Shown here: piece after piece, positions 9,549-19,330 of the stretch
Layout: every line of letters begins with the position of its first letter
How positions within the stretch are numbered: the first letter of the stretch is position 1
Assembly: GCA_008508345.1 (NCBI GenBank)
Contig: QNGE01000141.1
Coordinates: forward strand, 48,605 to 112,604
Length of the DNA: 64,000 nt
Source: Paragonimus westermani
Taxonomy: Eukaryota; Platyhelminthes; Trematoda; Plagiorchiida; Troglotrematidae
Reading direction: 5' to 3'
Notes under the pieces: model-generated
Seen by the model: the letters and a program-made list of their open reading frames with translations, nothing else
Told to the model about the DNA's origin: nothing
Databases searched by the model: none
Program-made: the position numbers and the translations under genes

Positions 9549-10056
9549 GACAGCATCTTTATGGACAGAATGTTCCTACTCCGTGTTACCGTATATTACG
9601 GATATCATCTCCATATACCGCCACATTATCCAGTCGTTTTACCAGCTGAACCATCAGGCGCCGAGATATGAACGGTGCCCCGTATAAACCAGACGGCATC
9701 CGCTTGAACTGATATTTTCCGTCTACCGCGAATGCGGTTTTCTGACGATCCGTGGGTTTAATTGGTACCTGCCAGTATCCAGAGCGTAAGTCCAAAACTG
9801 TGAACAACTTCACCTGCCAAAGCTTGTCAAAAATATCAGCGACGGACGGTAGTGGTACGACTGTATTCTGTGTTACCTCATTCAGCCGTCTAAAATCCGT
9901 ACATAAGCGGTACTTCCCGTTGGACTTCTTCACCAGGAGAACAGGCGAGTTGTACTGACTGTTGGTTTCTTCGATAACATCCTCACTCAGCATGTTCCAT
10001 GTTTGCCCCTTCAGTTCCTCCTCAAGATAAACCGGCTGTACGGTCTTCCACGAAGA
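9549..10056 (-). pseudogene. Ty3/gypsy pol, reverse transcriptase
   Basis: At 9586-9993: NSPVLLVKKSNGKYRLCTDF, RRLNEVTQNT, FTVLDLRSGYWQVPI (motif A with the catalytic aspartate), FKRMPSGLYGAP (motif B) and VAVYGDDI (motif C, YxDD kept). Directly after the catalytic motif the frame shifts by one base near 9590, and a TAG interrupts the restored frame (YGNTE, stop, EHSVHKD). Upstream, ELKGQT-NML and EDVIEE at about 10000 give the entry to the domain. Confidence 0.88.
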
Positions 10057-10088
10057 CTTTTAGCAACGCGTAGCGATAAACCAATGAT

Positions 10089-10162
10089 CCCAAATATTCA
10101 AAACCAGATTGGATCGTAATGCCACGGTACTATTGAACAAATTATCAAACTGAATATTTGGG
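10089..10162. repeat. 74-bp hairpin insertion with 12-bp terminal inverted repeats in gypsy pol
   Basis: CCCAAATATTCA at 10089-10100 is the exact reverse complement of TGAATATTTGGG at 10151-10162. The stretch lies between protease and RT where continuous pol coding is expected, so it looks like a small non-autonomous DNA element or a hairpin arisen inside the gene. No matching direct duplication is seen at its edges. Confidence 0.5.
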
Positions 10163-10437
10163 CAACCTCAACAGTTTCGATCGACAGATCGTTTCCGGGG
10201 AATGGGTTACAATTTGCCGCTGAACGGGTTAAATATGAACTATAATCACATAATAAGGCATTCATACCTAAAAGAGCTCTTCCGAGCAGTCAACAGGTCC
10301 AAAACAGTGTGGATGATCCGAGCTCCAAAAAAGGGGGCGCACCCACCACTCAAGTAAAGTACAATGACTGACAACTGGCTATTCGCACAACTGTCAAATT
10401 GACGTGACAAAACAAAATCGTCTAGGTCAATGTCCAG

Positions 10438-11088
10438 TTAACGTTCAGAAACAGGGGGATTGAATGCAGAGGGGTGAATAATCAGGGGAATTGGGTTGGG
10501 TCGGATTTTCACGTGATTGTAATTCAAAAATTTGATACACTCATAGCCTGCGGGGTCCATGAGGTCGAGATGTTCCGGTTGTTGGTATTCCATGTGCAAT
10601 CCTGTTGCAAAATTCGTACGGATCATCGTCATATGTAAGCACTTCCGCGTATTTCTCGGCCGTGGACTGGAGCAGGGGTCTGTGCAAGTGGAGGTTTTAG
10701 CCTGGCGTACTTGTTTGACGCTATGCTGTCGCTGCCCTATGAGAGTCAGGGAGCCATACTTGATTGACAACATCTTGAGCTTCAAGTCAATCACGGCATC
10801 TGCTCCAGCGAGGAAACTGTCTCCGAGTATTGTTTGCCTGGTTTCTGGAGACACAATGAAACAGTGCTTCACGATATGGTCGCCGATACGTACCCCACAT
10901 CTTTTCACACCGTCAGCCAGTAGACTTTGACCTCCAACCATCCCGATAATCATGGATGTCGGTTCTAGGTTTTGCTTTTCTGCACGAGCAATCAGCAAAA
11001 TACCTGCCCCTGTATCGACTGAACACTGTTCTACCTCTTCATCAACTTCAACCCTTGTGTGTACAGCCCTCTTCTCAATCGCTCCCAT
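10438..11088 (-). pseudogene. Ty3/gypsy pol, aspartic protease region
   Basis: VEQCSVDTGAGILLIARAE carries the retropepsin active site DTGA, intact. Later LGDSFLAGADAVIDLKLKML fits the second half of the fold, where an ILG-D-L motif is usual. The 216-codon frame is the same as that of gag upstream and RT downstream. Downstream in the same frame (10163-10437) two stops interrupt what looks like the protease-RT linker. Confidence 0.8.
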
Positions 11089-11106
11089 TACTGGTTGACC
11101 CGCCCA

Positions 11107-11832
11107 TCAAAAAGAACAATCACGAAACACTTTATTTTTAGACCCCTTAGACAGCCGGATTGGGCAATCCTTCTTCCAACGTCCTTTTCCCCCACAGATG
11201 AAGCAGCCCCCTGGTTGATCGTTCCTCCGTGCTGCTGTTTTCAGGGCAGCTACATCCGCTGCGAGTTGCTCCAGTTTCTTCTTGTCCGTATTGCTGTTTG
11301 CATCCACTGAGGACACGGACATTACCGCCAACTCCCGCGTCACCTTCGCCAGATCGTCAAGATCCACCGGCCGGGCGACATGGGCAATACGGACTTGGTC
11401 GCGAACCGCCATCGGGAGACCTTTAATAAACTGTTCTGTTTACAACTGTCGTCGTGATTCTTGCTCCAATCCTGGCAGAGCCCTGTCCAGCAAACCTTGC
11501 AGGGTGGCGGCAAACACGGACGAGTCCGCTCCTTGTTCAAGCCTGGCCGTCTTAAACCGCCGCATGGCCTCCTGGCGATCGGCCGGGCTGTCAAACGCAG
11601 CCACCAGCGCCTCCTTCGCAGCTGCCCGTTCCATCTTCGCGGGGCCTCTTCGCGCTGCGTCCAGCACCGCCTTCTCCCCGTCTTTCACCAGCGTGCGCAG
11701 AGCAGCCAGCTTCCCCCGGTCGGCCTGCCACCTCGGCCACGTCTTCCAGGAACTTCCGGACGTCTCTGAACGGCTGTGGTCAGGGAACCAACATCCTCGC
11801 GTTCGTCGCGGCACCAGTTGTTGTATCTGCAA
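11107..11832 (-). pseudogene. Ty3/gypsy gag with altered zinc knuckle
   Basis: Gag of about 240 codons beginning near 11832, charged and alanine-rich (DRQEAMRRFKTARLEQGADS). One TAA at 11440-11442 (ESRRQL, stop, TEQFIKGLP) splits it; the frame is the same on both sides. The zinc knuckle CFICGGKGRWKKDC has the CX2CX4HX4C spacing, but the histidine is arginine, a one-base change. A single TGA (RDCSF, stop, WAGQPV) separates gag from the in-frame protease, which could be a read-through boundary or a plain mutation. Confidence 0.82.
11799..11817 (-). other. Putative primer binding site of the Ty3/gypsy element
   Basis: On the minus strand TGGTGCCGCGACGAACGC starts within two bases of the 5' LTR end. 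TGG as the first bases fits pairing to a tRNA CCA end. The tRNA species cannot be named from here. Confidence 0.65.
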
Positions 11833-12127
11833 AAGAAGCTTGGCTTGCGAGTTCGCTTATTGCGCAAACTTCTGTACAGGTCATGTCAAAAACTAAACTA
11901 CAAACGCGTGCACTCAGTTGCACGGCACACATGCACTCACATACATTGGGAGACACTACGTTATCATTCACCTTGGTGAAAGTTCCAACACAGCGTGTAC
12001 ACACTGTTCCGATAGTCTCTTCTTGTCCGTCGCGTTCGGGGCTGGCCCTTTTGTTCCTGAATGTCGCCTGTGAGGACTATACTACTTTTGAGTAGTAGGA
12101 TACAACGAAACTGCCTGTTATGCAACA
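11819..12127 (-). repeat. 5' LTR of the Ty3/gypsy element
   Basis: Direct repeat of 7117-7425, same length. Begins TGTTGCATAACAGG and ends with ACAACA on the coding strand, adjacent to the primer binding site. It should carry promoter and RNA start, but no core promoter motif is clear. Confidence 0.9.
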
Positions 12128-12267
12128 GTATCAGTGTATGTAAGTCAAACTTGGACTGATCGAGCTGAAGGGACTTCATCTAGTGGTCACAGAGTCACGT
12201 CAGAGACAGTGAGTTCACATTGAAGGTTTCAAGATACTACGACCTACTCCTTTTGGATAATGATTAC

Positions 12268-12769
12268 TGTTGAATCAGCGGGGGAATCGGAATATGCCTT
12301 CAAGTGGCCTAGTCTTACGCACGGTCTGGGCTGGATATATATGTATATATCTTAAAATGGGCAGAGGACAGAAGATTATACGTAAGTATATATATACCAA
12401 TATAGAACGTGGTTCTACAAATTCAGTAATAAACAACTTATATATACAGCAACTTACGACCAGGTTGACGAGCGCATACAACAGTGCAGCAGAAACGTGA
12501 CAAATTGTCCGATTAATTCCAGCGGTCAAACATGCTGTGGGTTACGGTTACTCATATAGAGAAATTGAGGTATTAGTATGAAAGCCGAATACAGTTCAAT
12601 TGTTCACGTACGATGTAGTGTTTATGGAATTGAAATACATTTCGCCGTATCAAACAGTCAGGAGTAAGAGCGAATATTACAAACGGAAGTCACGTAAAAT
12701 TCGGAGATGAGGGCATACTACTGTCAACTTGTGAGTAGAAGAAAGTGAAATATGAAATTGAAGTTCACA
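12268..12769 (-). repeat. 3' LTR of the BEL/Pao element
   Basis: Direct repeat of 22408-22909. Six mismatches, three in the first 17 and three in the last 20 bases; about 460 bases between are identical line by line. AT-rich stretches of TATATA near 12345 and 12390 could hold a core promoter. Confidence 0.93.
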
Positions 12770-14257
12770 CTCCCCGACAATCGCAGAACCGGCGGCGTCC
12801 TCGTCGAACAAACAGATTTGCCGAACGTCCCTTCTGAAACTTCCTATGTCCATTCGTATAATTACTTCTTTAACCACACCGGCATGCGCTCTCTTCGTTT
12901 CTGCAACTATGCCTTTGGCCACCGACCTCTTGATGTGCGAATATCGCTGACTAAAACTAGGTCCCCTACCTTCAAGTCTCGTTTTTTTCGTGCAACTCTT
13001 GCCGGTTCCGTAATGCAGGTATATAACACCGTAGCCACCTTCTCCAGAGTTCGTCGGACAAATGGTGCACTTGTCGCCAGCGTTTACTCAAACTGTTCGG
13101 TAATTGAGGCTCCTTCGCATCCACGGACTGTTCGCTCGTTGAAACCAGTAATTGGTTCGGACATAGGGTCCCTAGGTCGTCTAGATGACCTGGATTAGGA
13201 GTTAGCGGCCGACCGTTGAGTATTCTCTCTACTTCTGCCCTGGTGGTTTGCAGAACTTCTGCCTTATCGAACGTATCAGGCGCTATCATACGCCACCGCC
13301 ATTACTAGCGTAGGGTGGATTGAATATCCATTCGCTGTTTTCCCCGCAAGACAACAGCGTATTTTGTCTTGGTTCCACGAAATAATAGTGCCTTTCAACT
13401 TTGATTCGGCTCCACGGAAATTCAATCCATTGTCGCTGTATATTTTGGACGGCACACCGCGTCTGGCAACAAACCGGTGGAACGCACACAAAAACGAGCT
13501 TGTGTCCATCGCACGCGTCACTTCTATATGCACTACTCTTACAGAGAGGCAATTGAAAATACATCCATATCGCTTTTCCGCTGTTCGTTTGTGCTTGACG
13601 AAGAGGGGACCGAAGTATTCTATGCCCACAGTGGCAAATGCTGGTTGGAAGACCAAGAATCGATCCCCACTTATGGGTGCCATCTGCTGACCAAATGGTT
13701 TGGCGTTCCAAATCCTACACGGCACAATTTTGCAACAGTCTGCATACTGTCGAGATTCCTTTCAGAATCCAGTATCGTCGGTGAATTTCAGAAAGCACAT
13801 GAGATGCTCCAACGTGTCCATTTTTATCATGGTAGTCCAAAATAATTAAGCGAGTTGCAAAATGTTTAGCAGGTAGAAGAATCGAATGTCTCGCATCATA
13901 TGGCAATGGAGACCAGTTCAACCTTCCACCGACTCGTAGGATGCCACGTTCCAAAAAGGGACACAGCTTCCTAATAGGACTCGCGAGAAGTTTACGGCAC
14001 CTGCCGGACTCTCTTAGTGCGCGGGTTTTAATCGTTTCAATATCGCTTCCGAAATGATGTTGTTGTGTCACTAGCACTATCTCCAATTCAGCCTCTTGGA
14101 TGTCGCTCGGCTCTAAGGGTCCCAATGTCAAAGCTTCTGTCGTTCTACCGAATTTCAGCACTAAGTATTTTTTGAACCGTAGCAAAATTGCTATTCTCCG
14201 TAGCAGAATTTTCCAACTAGCACAGCTGGCGAACAAATCAAACCATGAACTCGTCAT
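12770..14257 (-). pseudogene. BEL/Pao pol, integrase
   Basis: At 13715-14257 the Pao integrase zinc-binding region: ERGILRVGGRLNWSPLPYDA, RHSILLPAKH, RLIILDYHDKNGHVGASHVL and the RRYWILKG block. At 13276-13725 the core: VGIEYFGPLFVKHKR (first acidic position altered in this block), YGCIFNCLSVRVVHIEV, SSFLCAFHRFVARRGVPSKI, then YSDNGLNFRGAE with the second aspartate. The glutamate block is disturbed by frame changes. At 12770-13289 the C-terminal part: VLQTTRAEVERILNGRPLTP, LKVGDLVLVSD and MAKGIVAETKRAHAG. Frames change at least three times, so the enzyme is not intact. Confidence 0.87.
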
Positions 14258-14605
14258 TTGGCAGTGATGAACAGAAACTACGTCCTACTTCAGCCATTCC
14301 TCCAGAATCTCGCCTAAGGCCTTTGGTATATCTGGCCACTCTGATTCTTCCTGTCCTAAAAATTCGGGTCCGTGAAGCCACTAATTCAACTTACGTTTAA
14401 CGTGTGCGATTATCCCTCTCGGTGCTAAATCCGCGGGGTACTCCGATGTTTCAACATATCTCTACTGAGTAGGAGACGATCAGTGATGTATAGCGGATAG
14501 TCGATTTGTAGTGAACTTAGTAAACCGCTTGGTTGTAGAACGGATCAACTGCAAGACTACTACCGAATCGACCCAAAATGTCGGATTAAACGTCAGTTTA
14601 AGTTC

Positions 14606-15156
14606 TTACATAGCCTGAACGGCCAGACGGGCTGCCAGAACTGCTGCGATTAGTTCTAAGCGAGGTATTGTAACCGATTTGATGGGAGAGACCCGCGACT
14701 TTCCCACCAGGATGGAACACACTGGACGCTTATTGTCGTTTTCTACCCTAGCATAAACTACTGCTCCATAACCCTGCTCGGATGCATTTGAGAAACAATA
14801 CAGTCTCACATCAACAGCAGCAACTGCTGTCGGTATAAGGGGGCGAGGAATTTTCACTTGCTCCAACGAACGGATAACGATAACAAAGCTGTGCCATTCA
14901 TTCAGTTCCTCCCCGTCCGCAATCTCATCCCAGTTTATATTTTTCCTTAAAAACGACTGTAGCAGTAGTTTGGCTGGTAGCAGTACGGGGACAAAAATCC
15001 CAAAGGATCATAGATAGAGGCTACAAAGGACAGCAGAGCTCTTCAAGTGTATCCGGCGTCGGTCTTTTTTAGGCGAATGGTAATATAGTCACCGCAGACA
15101 TTCCACATTACTCCGGGAGTTGGATGCATGGAAGAAGATTGCAGATTACGGTCGGC
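14606..15156 (-). pseudogene. BEL/Pao pol, RT C-terminal part and RNase H
   Basis: From about 15100 down to 14867, in changing frames, LLSFVASIYDPLGFLSPY followed by INWDEIADGEELNEWH fits the Pao RT C-terminal block. At 14606-14866 RNase H follows: VDVRLYCFSNASEQGYGAVV, where the usual first aspartate (CDAS) is replaced by asparagine, then SRVSPIKSVTIPRLELIAAV with the glutamate. The integrase side (14258-14605) holds stops and no clear frame. The region 14096-14750 is the part duplicated at the left window edge. Confidence 0.83.
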
Positions 15157-15450
15157 CTAGTTACTGGAGACCGATTCGGTCGACTGAAGGGGTAACGCCT
15201 GACTGTCGCTGCTCATCCGCTTGGTTAAATTAAAGTCGCCTTTAGACGCGACCACTATGAACTGGGAGGCTGGACTTCGAGCTTCTTCTACGGAGTCGCA
15301 GCTGAACAGGCAGTCATCGACGTAGAAACTCTCCTTCATAACCGATGAAGTTAAGGGGGGAACTTCCTTAACACCCGTACGTGTCGCAAACGGCTTCGTC
15401 GGATTTCCGCGCCGTTGTTCGAGTGTCCAGTGGGCCTCCGGTAAGTTCAT
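15157..15450 (-). pseudogene. BEL/Pao pol, remnant joining protease linker to RT motif C
   Basis: MNLPEAHWTLEQRRGNPTKP is the linker expected well before RT. About 15 codons later comes KESFYVDDCLFSCDSVEEA, the RT catalytic YVDD motif of Pao elements. The normal fingers and motif A to B region of several hundred codons between these two is absent, so an internal deletion removed most of the polymerase while leaving its YVDD. Confidence 0.82.
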
Positions 15451-15501
15451 TCCTACAAGTACTCTAATTTGGAGAACACGATTGTCTGGAAGAGTGACGT
15501 C

Positions 15502-15816
15502 CTACATATGCTTCCAACGCGTAGTCCGCTCTGAAGACGGTGCTACTCTCTGGACCTGAGACATCTTCCTCACGGACCAAGCCTGATATACGTGTATCGG
15601 TTTACCGCCATTTATCGGATATAAATCAATCCCCGTTGAGGATGAGAGAAATTGGGACTCTTTTGTTACCATTGAAATGTTAAGTATGGCCGACCTGGTT
15701 GGCAATTTTAGCTCTCTTAACAACTGCTCACCGACAAGAGTCGAGTCAGATCCCGGATCAAGTAACGCGTAGGTTTCTATCGTTATCTCGAAACCACGCA
15801 ACCTAATCGAGATCAC
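15502..15816 (-). pseudogene. BEL/Pao pol, aspartic protease
   Basis: RGFEITIETYALLDPGSDST places the active-site aspartate in LLDPGSDSTLV; proline stands where this family usually has serine or threonine. ELKLPTRSAILNISMVTKE continues the fold. It ends with a stop at about 15502, and the same protein sequence continues in another frame (VTLPDNRVLQIRVLVG). Confidence 0.8.
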
Positions 15817-16076
15817 TCACAGAGCTACTCGGCTGATGGATAAAGTTGTAGCGTGTACTGCTGCTCGTTCAAACGTGGGAAGTGTTGCCTTTTCGTGATG
15901 CGAAAGGGGATGATGTTTGGACTGACAACCACCCGAACCACATTTGTTCCTGGGCCTACAGTTCACTGAAGAGTGATTGGCCTTGAGGCGTAACTCGCAT
16001 AGCCTTCTCTTTGATACCGTCGACAATCGTTCTGCCATGCTGATAGCTCTGACTCGTGAACATAGATCCATGTAAT
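15817..16076 (-). pseudogene. BEL/Pao gag, C-terminal zinc-knuckle part (downstream of the nested insertion)
   Basis: Reads MAERLSTVSKRRLCELRLKA, then NHSSVNC and CGSGGCQSKHHPLSHHEK, the double zinc-binding end of Pao Gag; in CELRLK a second cysteine of the knuckle is lost (usually C-RCLK). The first half of the same protein is at 21265-21613 and ends with SCLECDGNHYLV, so the CsRn1-like element split the gene inside the zinc-finger region. Confidence 0.85.
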
Positions 16077-16456
16077 TGTAGTGACCTGGAGATACCCCCG
16101 GTCTACCTGCTGTACGATGTGTAAAATCCCTCCTAGAATCTTAGCTCACATTGTACCTAGGACCTTAAGAATCTTTGCCTGCCGTCTTCCTGATGCATGA
16201 GATCGCGTTTGTTCGTTTGCATGCTTGTCGGCGTAAGCGCGCCATACACTCTTTCCAGCTTGCTCGCGCGCTCGACGGTCGGATCCTTAGCCTCCCTAAC
16301 AGTTTCGCGTATCGGTGTCGTCTAGCGCTGATCGGGACCATTTGTGATTATCGCACAATATATTTTCGGTCTCGCAATTATTTGTATTTTCATTTCGCGT
16401 CTGGTATTCCTGCGTGCACTTGAGGAAACGTTAATTTAGTGCACGTACGCACTAAA
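16077..16456 (+). repeat. 5' LTR of the CsRn1-like element
   Basis: Starts TGTAGTGACC and ends GCACTAAA; the same ends fit the solo LTR at 47115-47504. It contains an 82-codon open frame (16175-16423) that is probably incidental. Confidence 0.9.
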
Positions 16457-16458
16457 AC

Positions 16459-16476
16459 TGGTGATCCCGTACATCT
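16459..16476 (+). other. Putative primer binding site of the CsRn1-like element
   Basis: TGGTGATCCCGTACATC begins two bases after the 5' LTR. A TGG start fits a tRNA CCA end. CsRn1 elements are known to use tRNA-Trp; the match to that tRNA was not verified. Confidence 0.6.
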
Positions 16477-16567
16477 TTTTTTAGCACGTATATTTTGTTC
16501 TTCCGACGTAAGTTAACGCTACTTTTCCATTTATTAATTTAATTTAATCTCTGCTGCTGTCGAAAGT

Positions 16568-17345
16568 ATGCAAGAACGCGTTTTTAATTCGCCAGACGTT
16601 TTCGTCAGTGCTCTTCCAGTCCCGATCGCACATGTTAGGGAGAACAGTCCTCGAAGCTGATTTGCACAGCTAGAAGCCACTTTTGCGTTGAGAAACATCG
16701 CCACGGAACTAACGAATTTCCACCATATGGTTGCTGCTCTCCCTCCTCACTTCATAGACGAGGTGGACGACACCTTGGAGCTTCCAGACTCTGTTACATC
16801 ATATGAGCAGCTTAAGGAAGCCACTATCAACGCATTGCCCAGCTGCTGAGTTTCGCCGAGTTAGGCGACCAGAAGCCTTCACAGCTTCTACGCCATATGC
16901 AACGCCTCGCAGGCTCGACTCAACTCGAGGAGTCTTTGTTGAAGGAGATATAGATCCAGCGACTCCCTGGGGATATGCAAACTAACCTTAGCGCCAACCC
17001 TCAAGCTGCCCTGTCGCAATGGGCTGATACAGCCGATCGCATCCGGGAGATATACGGAAAACAGGTCTCCAAAGTATCCGCACCAGCGCCGGAACCACTG
17101 GCACTCCTGACCAACCGTGTGAACGAACTCACACGCCAAATCCAGGTGCTCAGCACTCGAAGCTCGCGCCCGCACTCACACTCATGTAAGCCTAACAAAA
17201 GAGCCGCTCGGTCGACTTCTAGGAGACGACGAATGCTTACAGGAAGTGCCAACCCTGACCACTGCTGGTATCACCAGCAGTTTGGTAACCGTGCTCGATC
17301 CTGCCACGGTCCCTGCTCCTTCTCCAAAAAGAACCAGGGGAACTA
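16568..17345 (+). pseudogene. CsRn1-like gag
   Basis: From ATG at 16568: VFNSPDVFVSALPVP, then a TGA where tryptophan is usual (PRS, stop, FAQLEATFALRNI), FHHMVAALPPHFIDEV, and after a frameshift near 16840 SQLLRHMQRLAG, a TAG, and IQRLPGDMQT. From 16975 ANPQAALSQWADTADRIREI and VNELTRQIQVLSTRSSRP lead to the CHCC knuckle CWYHQQFGNRARSCHGPCSF at about 17266-17325. The protein packages element RNA. At least one frameshift and two or more stops disrupt it. Confidence 0.88.
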
Positions 17346-18015
17346 GCCGGCCAGCGCTTCGCGGCGACCGACGTTGCTGGCTCCCGAAGTCGGCTGTTTT
17401 TCATTCAAGACCGCGAGTTGGAAGTTCGCTACCTCATCGGCACTGGTGCAGAGATCAGCGTTCGCCCACCGGATTCTCGCGAACGACTTACGCAGGCGCA
17501 GTCAAACTTACGTGCAGCAAACGGTGCGCCCATTACCGTTTATGGCGAGTGTTCTCACACATTGAACTTAGGCCTTCACCGCACTTTTCGATGGCTCTGC
17601 ACTGTAGCAGACGTCCAAATGCCGATCATTGGCATAGATTTTCTCGAGCACTTCGACCTGCTAGTCGACACACGACACCGTCGGCCAGCAGACCATCAAC
17701 CAAACTTGTCTGTTACCGGGACTTTCACCAGTGCGGTTCCAGTCTGTCCCGTGTATCTCCCGGTTATCACGAGCAACTACGCTTCCCTTGTCGAACAATT
17801 TACGACCGTCTTTAGACAACCGACCTCGCTGCCGCCGGTGACTGGTGCAATGCTGCATCACATCTTCACCACTGGCCCACCCGTGTTTGCCAAAGCCCGT
17901 CGTTTAACACCGGATAAGCTGAAGATAGCGCGCACCGAGTTGGAACACATGCTCGAGATTGGCATCATTCGCCCGTTGGATACCCCCTGGGCTTCGCCTC
18001 TTCATATGGTGCCAA
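17346..18015 (+). pseudogene. CsRn1-like pol, protease and RT entry
   Basis: RYLIGTGAEISVRPPDSRER is the retropepsin active site with glycine in place of the catalytic aspartate (family: DTGAEIS), a one-base change. MPIIGIDFLEHFDLLVDTRH is the second half of the protease. From about 17880 the RT entry is clear: [40 protein letters not shown]. The frame is lost at about 18020 near a run of seven A (GTGCCAAAAAAAG), a likely slippage or indel site. Confidence 0.87.
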
Positions 18016-19330
18016 AAAAAGTCAGGAGACTTGCGCCCATGTGGAGATTATCGCGTGCTTAACAACGCCACGGTACCGGACAGGTACCCCATTCAGCATA
18101 TACAGGACATCACGGCTAGCCTAGAAGGCACCCATGTGTTCTCGAAGCTCGATCTGGTTCGTGCCTACCACCAGATCCCAGTTGCCGCAGACGACGTTGC
18201 CAAAACCGCGGTAATTACGCCATTTGGCTTTTTCGAATTACTACGCATGCCGTCTGGTCTCCAGTACGCCGCTTAAACGTTTCGACGATTTATCGATGAC
18301 GTCATAAGAGGTTTTGACTTCGTCCATCCCTACATCGACTATCTTTTGGTGGCGAGCGCCTCCGAAGAAGAGTACGAGAAACATCCGTGATTGCTCTTCG
18401 AACGACTTGCAGCGTATGACGTCACTTTGAATGCGGATAAATGCGTTTTCGATCAAAAAGCAGTCGAGTTCTTAGGGCATCGTGTCAATCAGCACGGCAT
18501 CCAGCCACTGACCGGTAGGGTACAATTGATTCGCGACTTTCCGCGCCCTACAACGCTCGCCGCTGTCCGTCTTTTCAATGGCATGGTCAACTATTACCGC
18601 CTTTTTATTCCGCATTGCGCGCAACTCATGCAGCTCCTGACCGACTTACTCCGTGGCCGTTCCAACGGCAACGTATGGTCGTCAGAAGTAGCCGTTGACT
18701 CGTTCGATTGCACCAGAGAAGCGCTAGCCGACGCAGTGATGCTTCACCATTTCGACGCTGACATCACCACAAGCATAGCTGTAGACGCTTCCGATATGAA
18801 TGTTGGTACTGTACTCCAACAATTTGTCGATGGCACCTGGAGACCGCTTTCATTTTTCTCCAGACGCATGTTACCCGCCGAAACGAGGTACAGCACGTTC
18901 GGTTGTGAGTTACTAACAATTTACTCGGCCCTTCGTCACTTTCGATACGCCCTCGAAGGCCGCCAATTTGTGACCTTCACTGATCACAAACCGTTGGTAT
19001 ACGCCTTCCGCAATCGTTCCGAACGCCATCCACCCCGCGAAGTGCGCCACCTTGATTTCATTTCTCAGTTCTCTACAGACGTACGACATGTCTCTGTCAG
19101 TGACAACGTTGTGGCTGACGCTCTGTCACGCGTATCACCACTTGTTGGCCAAGACATTATCGACTTGTCAGGTATGGCTGACGCACAACGCGCGGAAAAC
19201 GATCTCCACACTTCCTGCCAGCATTCGTCATTGCGCCTTGCGGATCTTCCACTACCGACAGCACCGGGAACGATTTTTGCGATACCTCCGCTGGACACCC
19301 TCGTCCAAACGTACCTCCAGCCTTACGACG
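18016..19330 (+). pseudogene. CsRn1-like pol, reverse transcriptase and RNase H
   Basis: [35 protein letters not shown] (motif A, aspartate kept), [14 protein letters not shown], a TAA in place of glutamine, TFRRFIDDVI, then PYIDYLLVAS, in which motif C should be YIDD; the second aspartate is tyrosine. A TGA follows at about 18388. From 18391 a 355-codon frame runs through the thumb (FLGHRVNQHGIQPL, NGMVNYYRLFIPHCA) and RNase H (SIAVDASDMNVGTVLQQF, RYSTFGCELLTIYSALRHF, FTDHKPLVYAF, NVVADALSR). RNase H keeps its acidic residues. Confidence 0.9.

Larger units (their letters stand above)
7117..12127 (-). mobile_element. Ty3/gypsy LTR retrotransposon, near full length, defective
   Basis: Two direct LTRs of 309 bp each (7117-7425 and 11819-12127) bound about 4.4 kb of internal sequence coding on the minus strand in the order Gag, protease, RT, RNase H, integrase, which is the Ty3/gypsy order. 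A primer-binding-type sequence lies inside the 5' LTR and a polypurine tract inside the 3' LTR. The outer flanks (7112-7116 AGTTT and 12128-12132 GTATC) do not match, so no target duplication is visible. The coding region has several stops, at least two frameshifts and lost catalytic residues. The clade is uncertain; the CCHC-type Gag and its layout differ from the CsRn1-like element nearby. Confidence 0.92.

Noticed and set aside
16175..16423. 82-codon frame in the CsRn1 LTR, also at 20979-21227 and similar at 47137-47388
   Set aside because: It lies inside the LTR with no known motif. The open frame in the two full-copy LTRs follows from their identity, and the solo LTR version is altered at its end. 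Treated as incidental.
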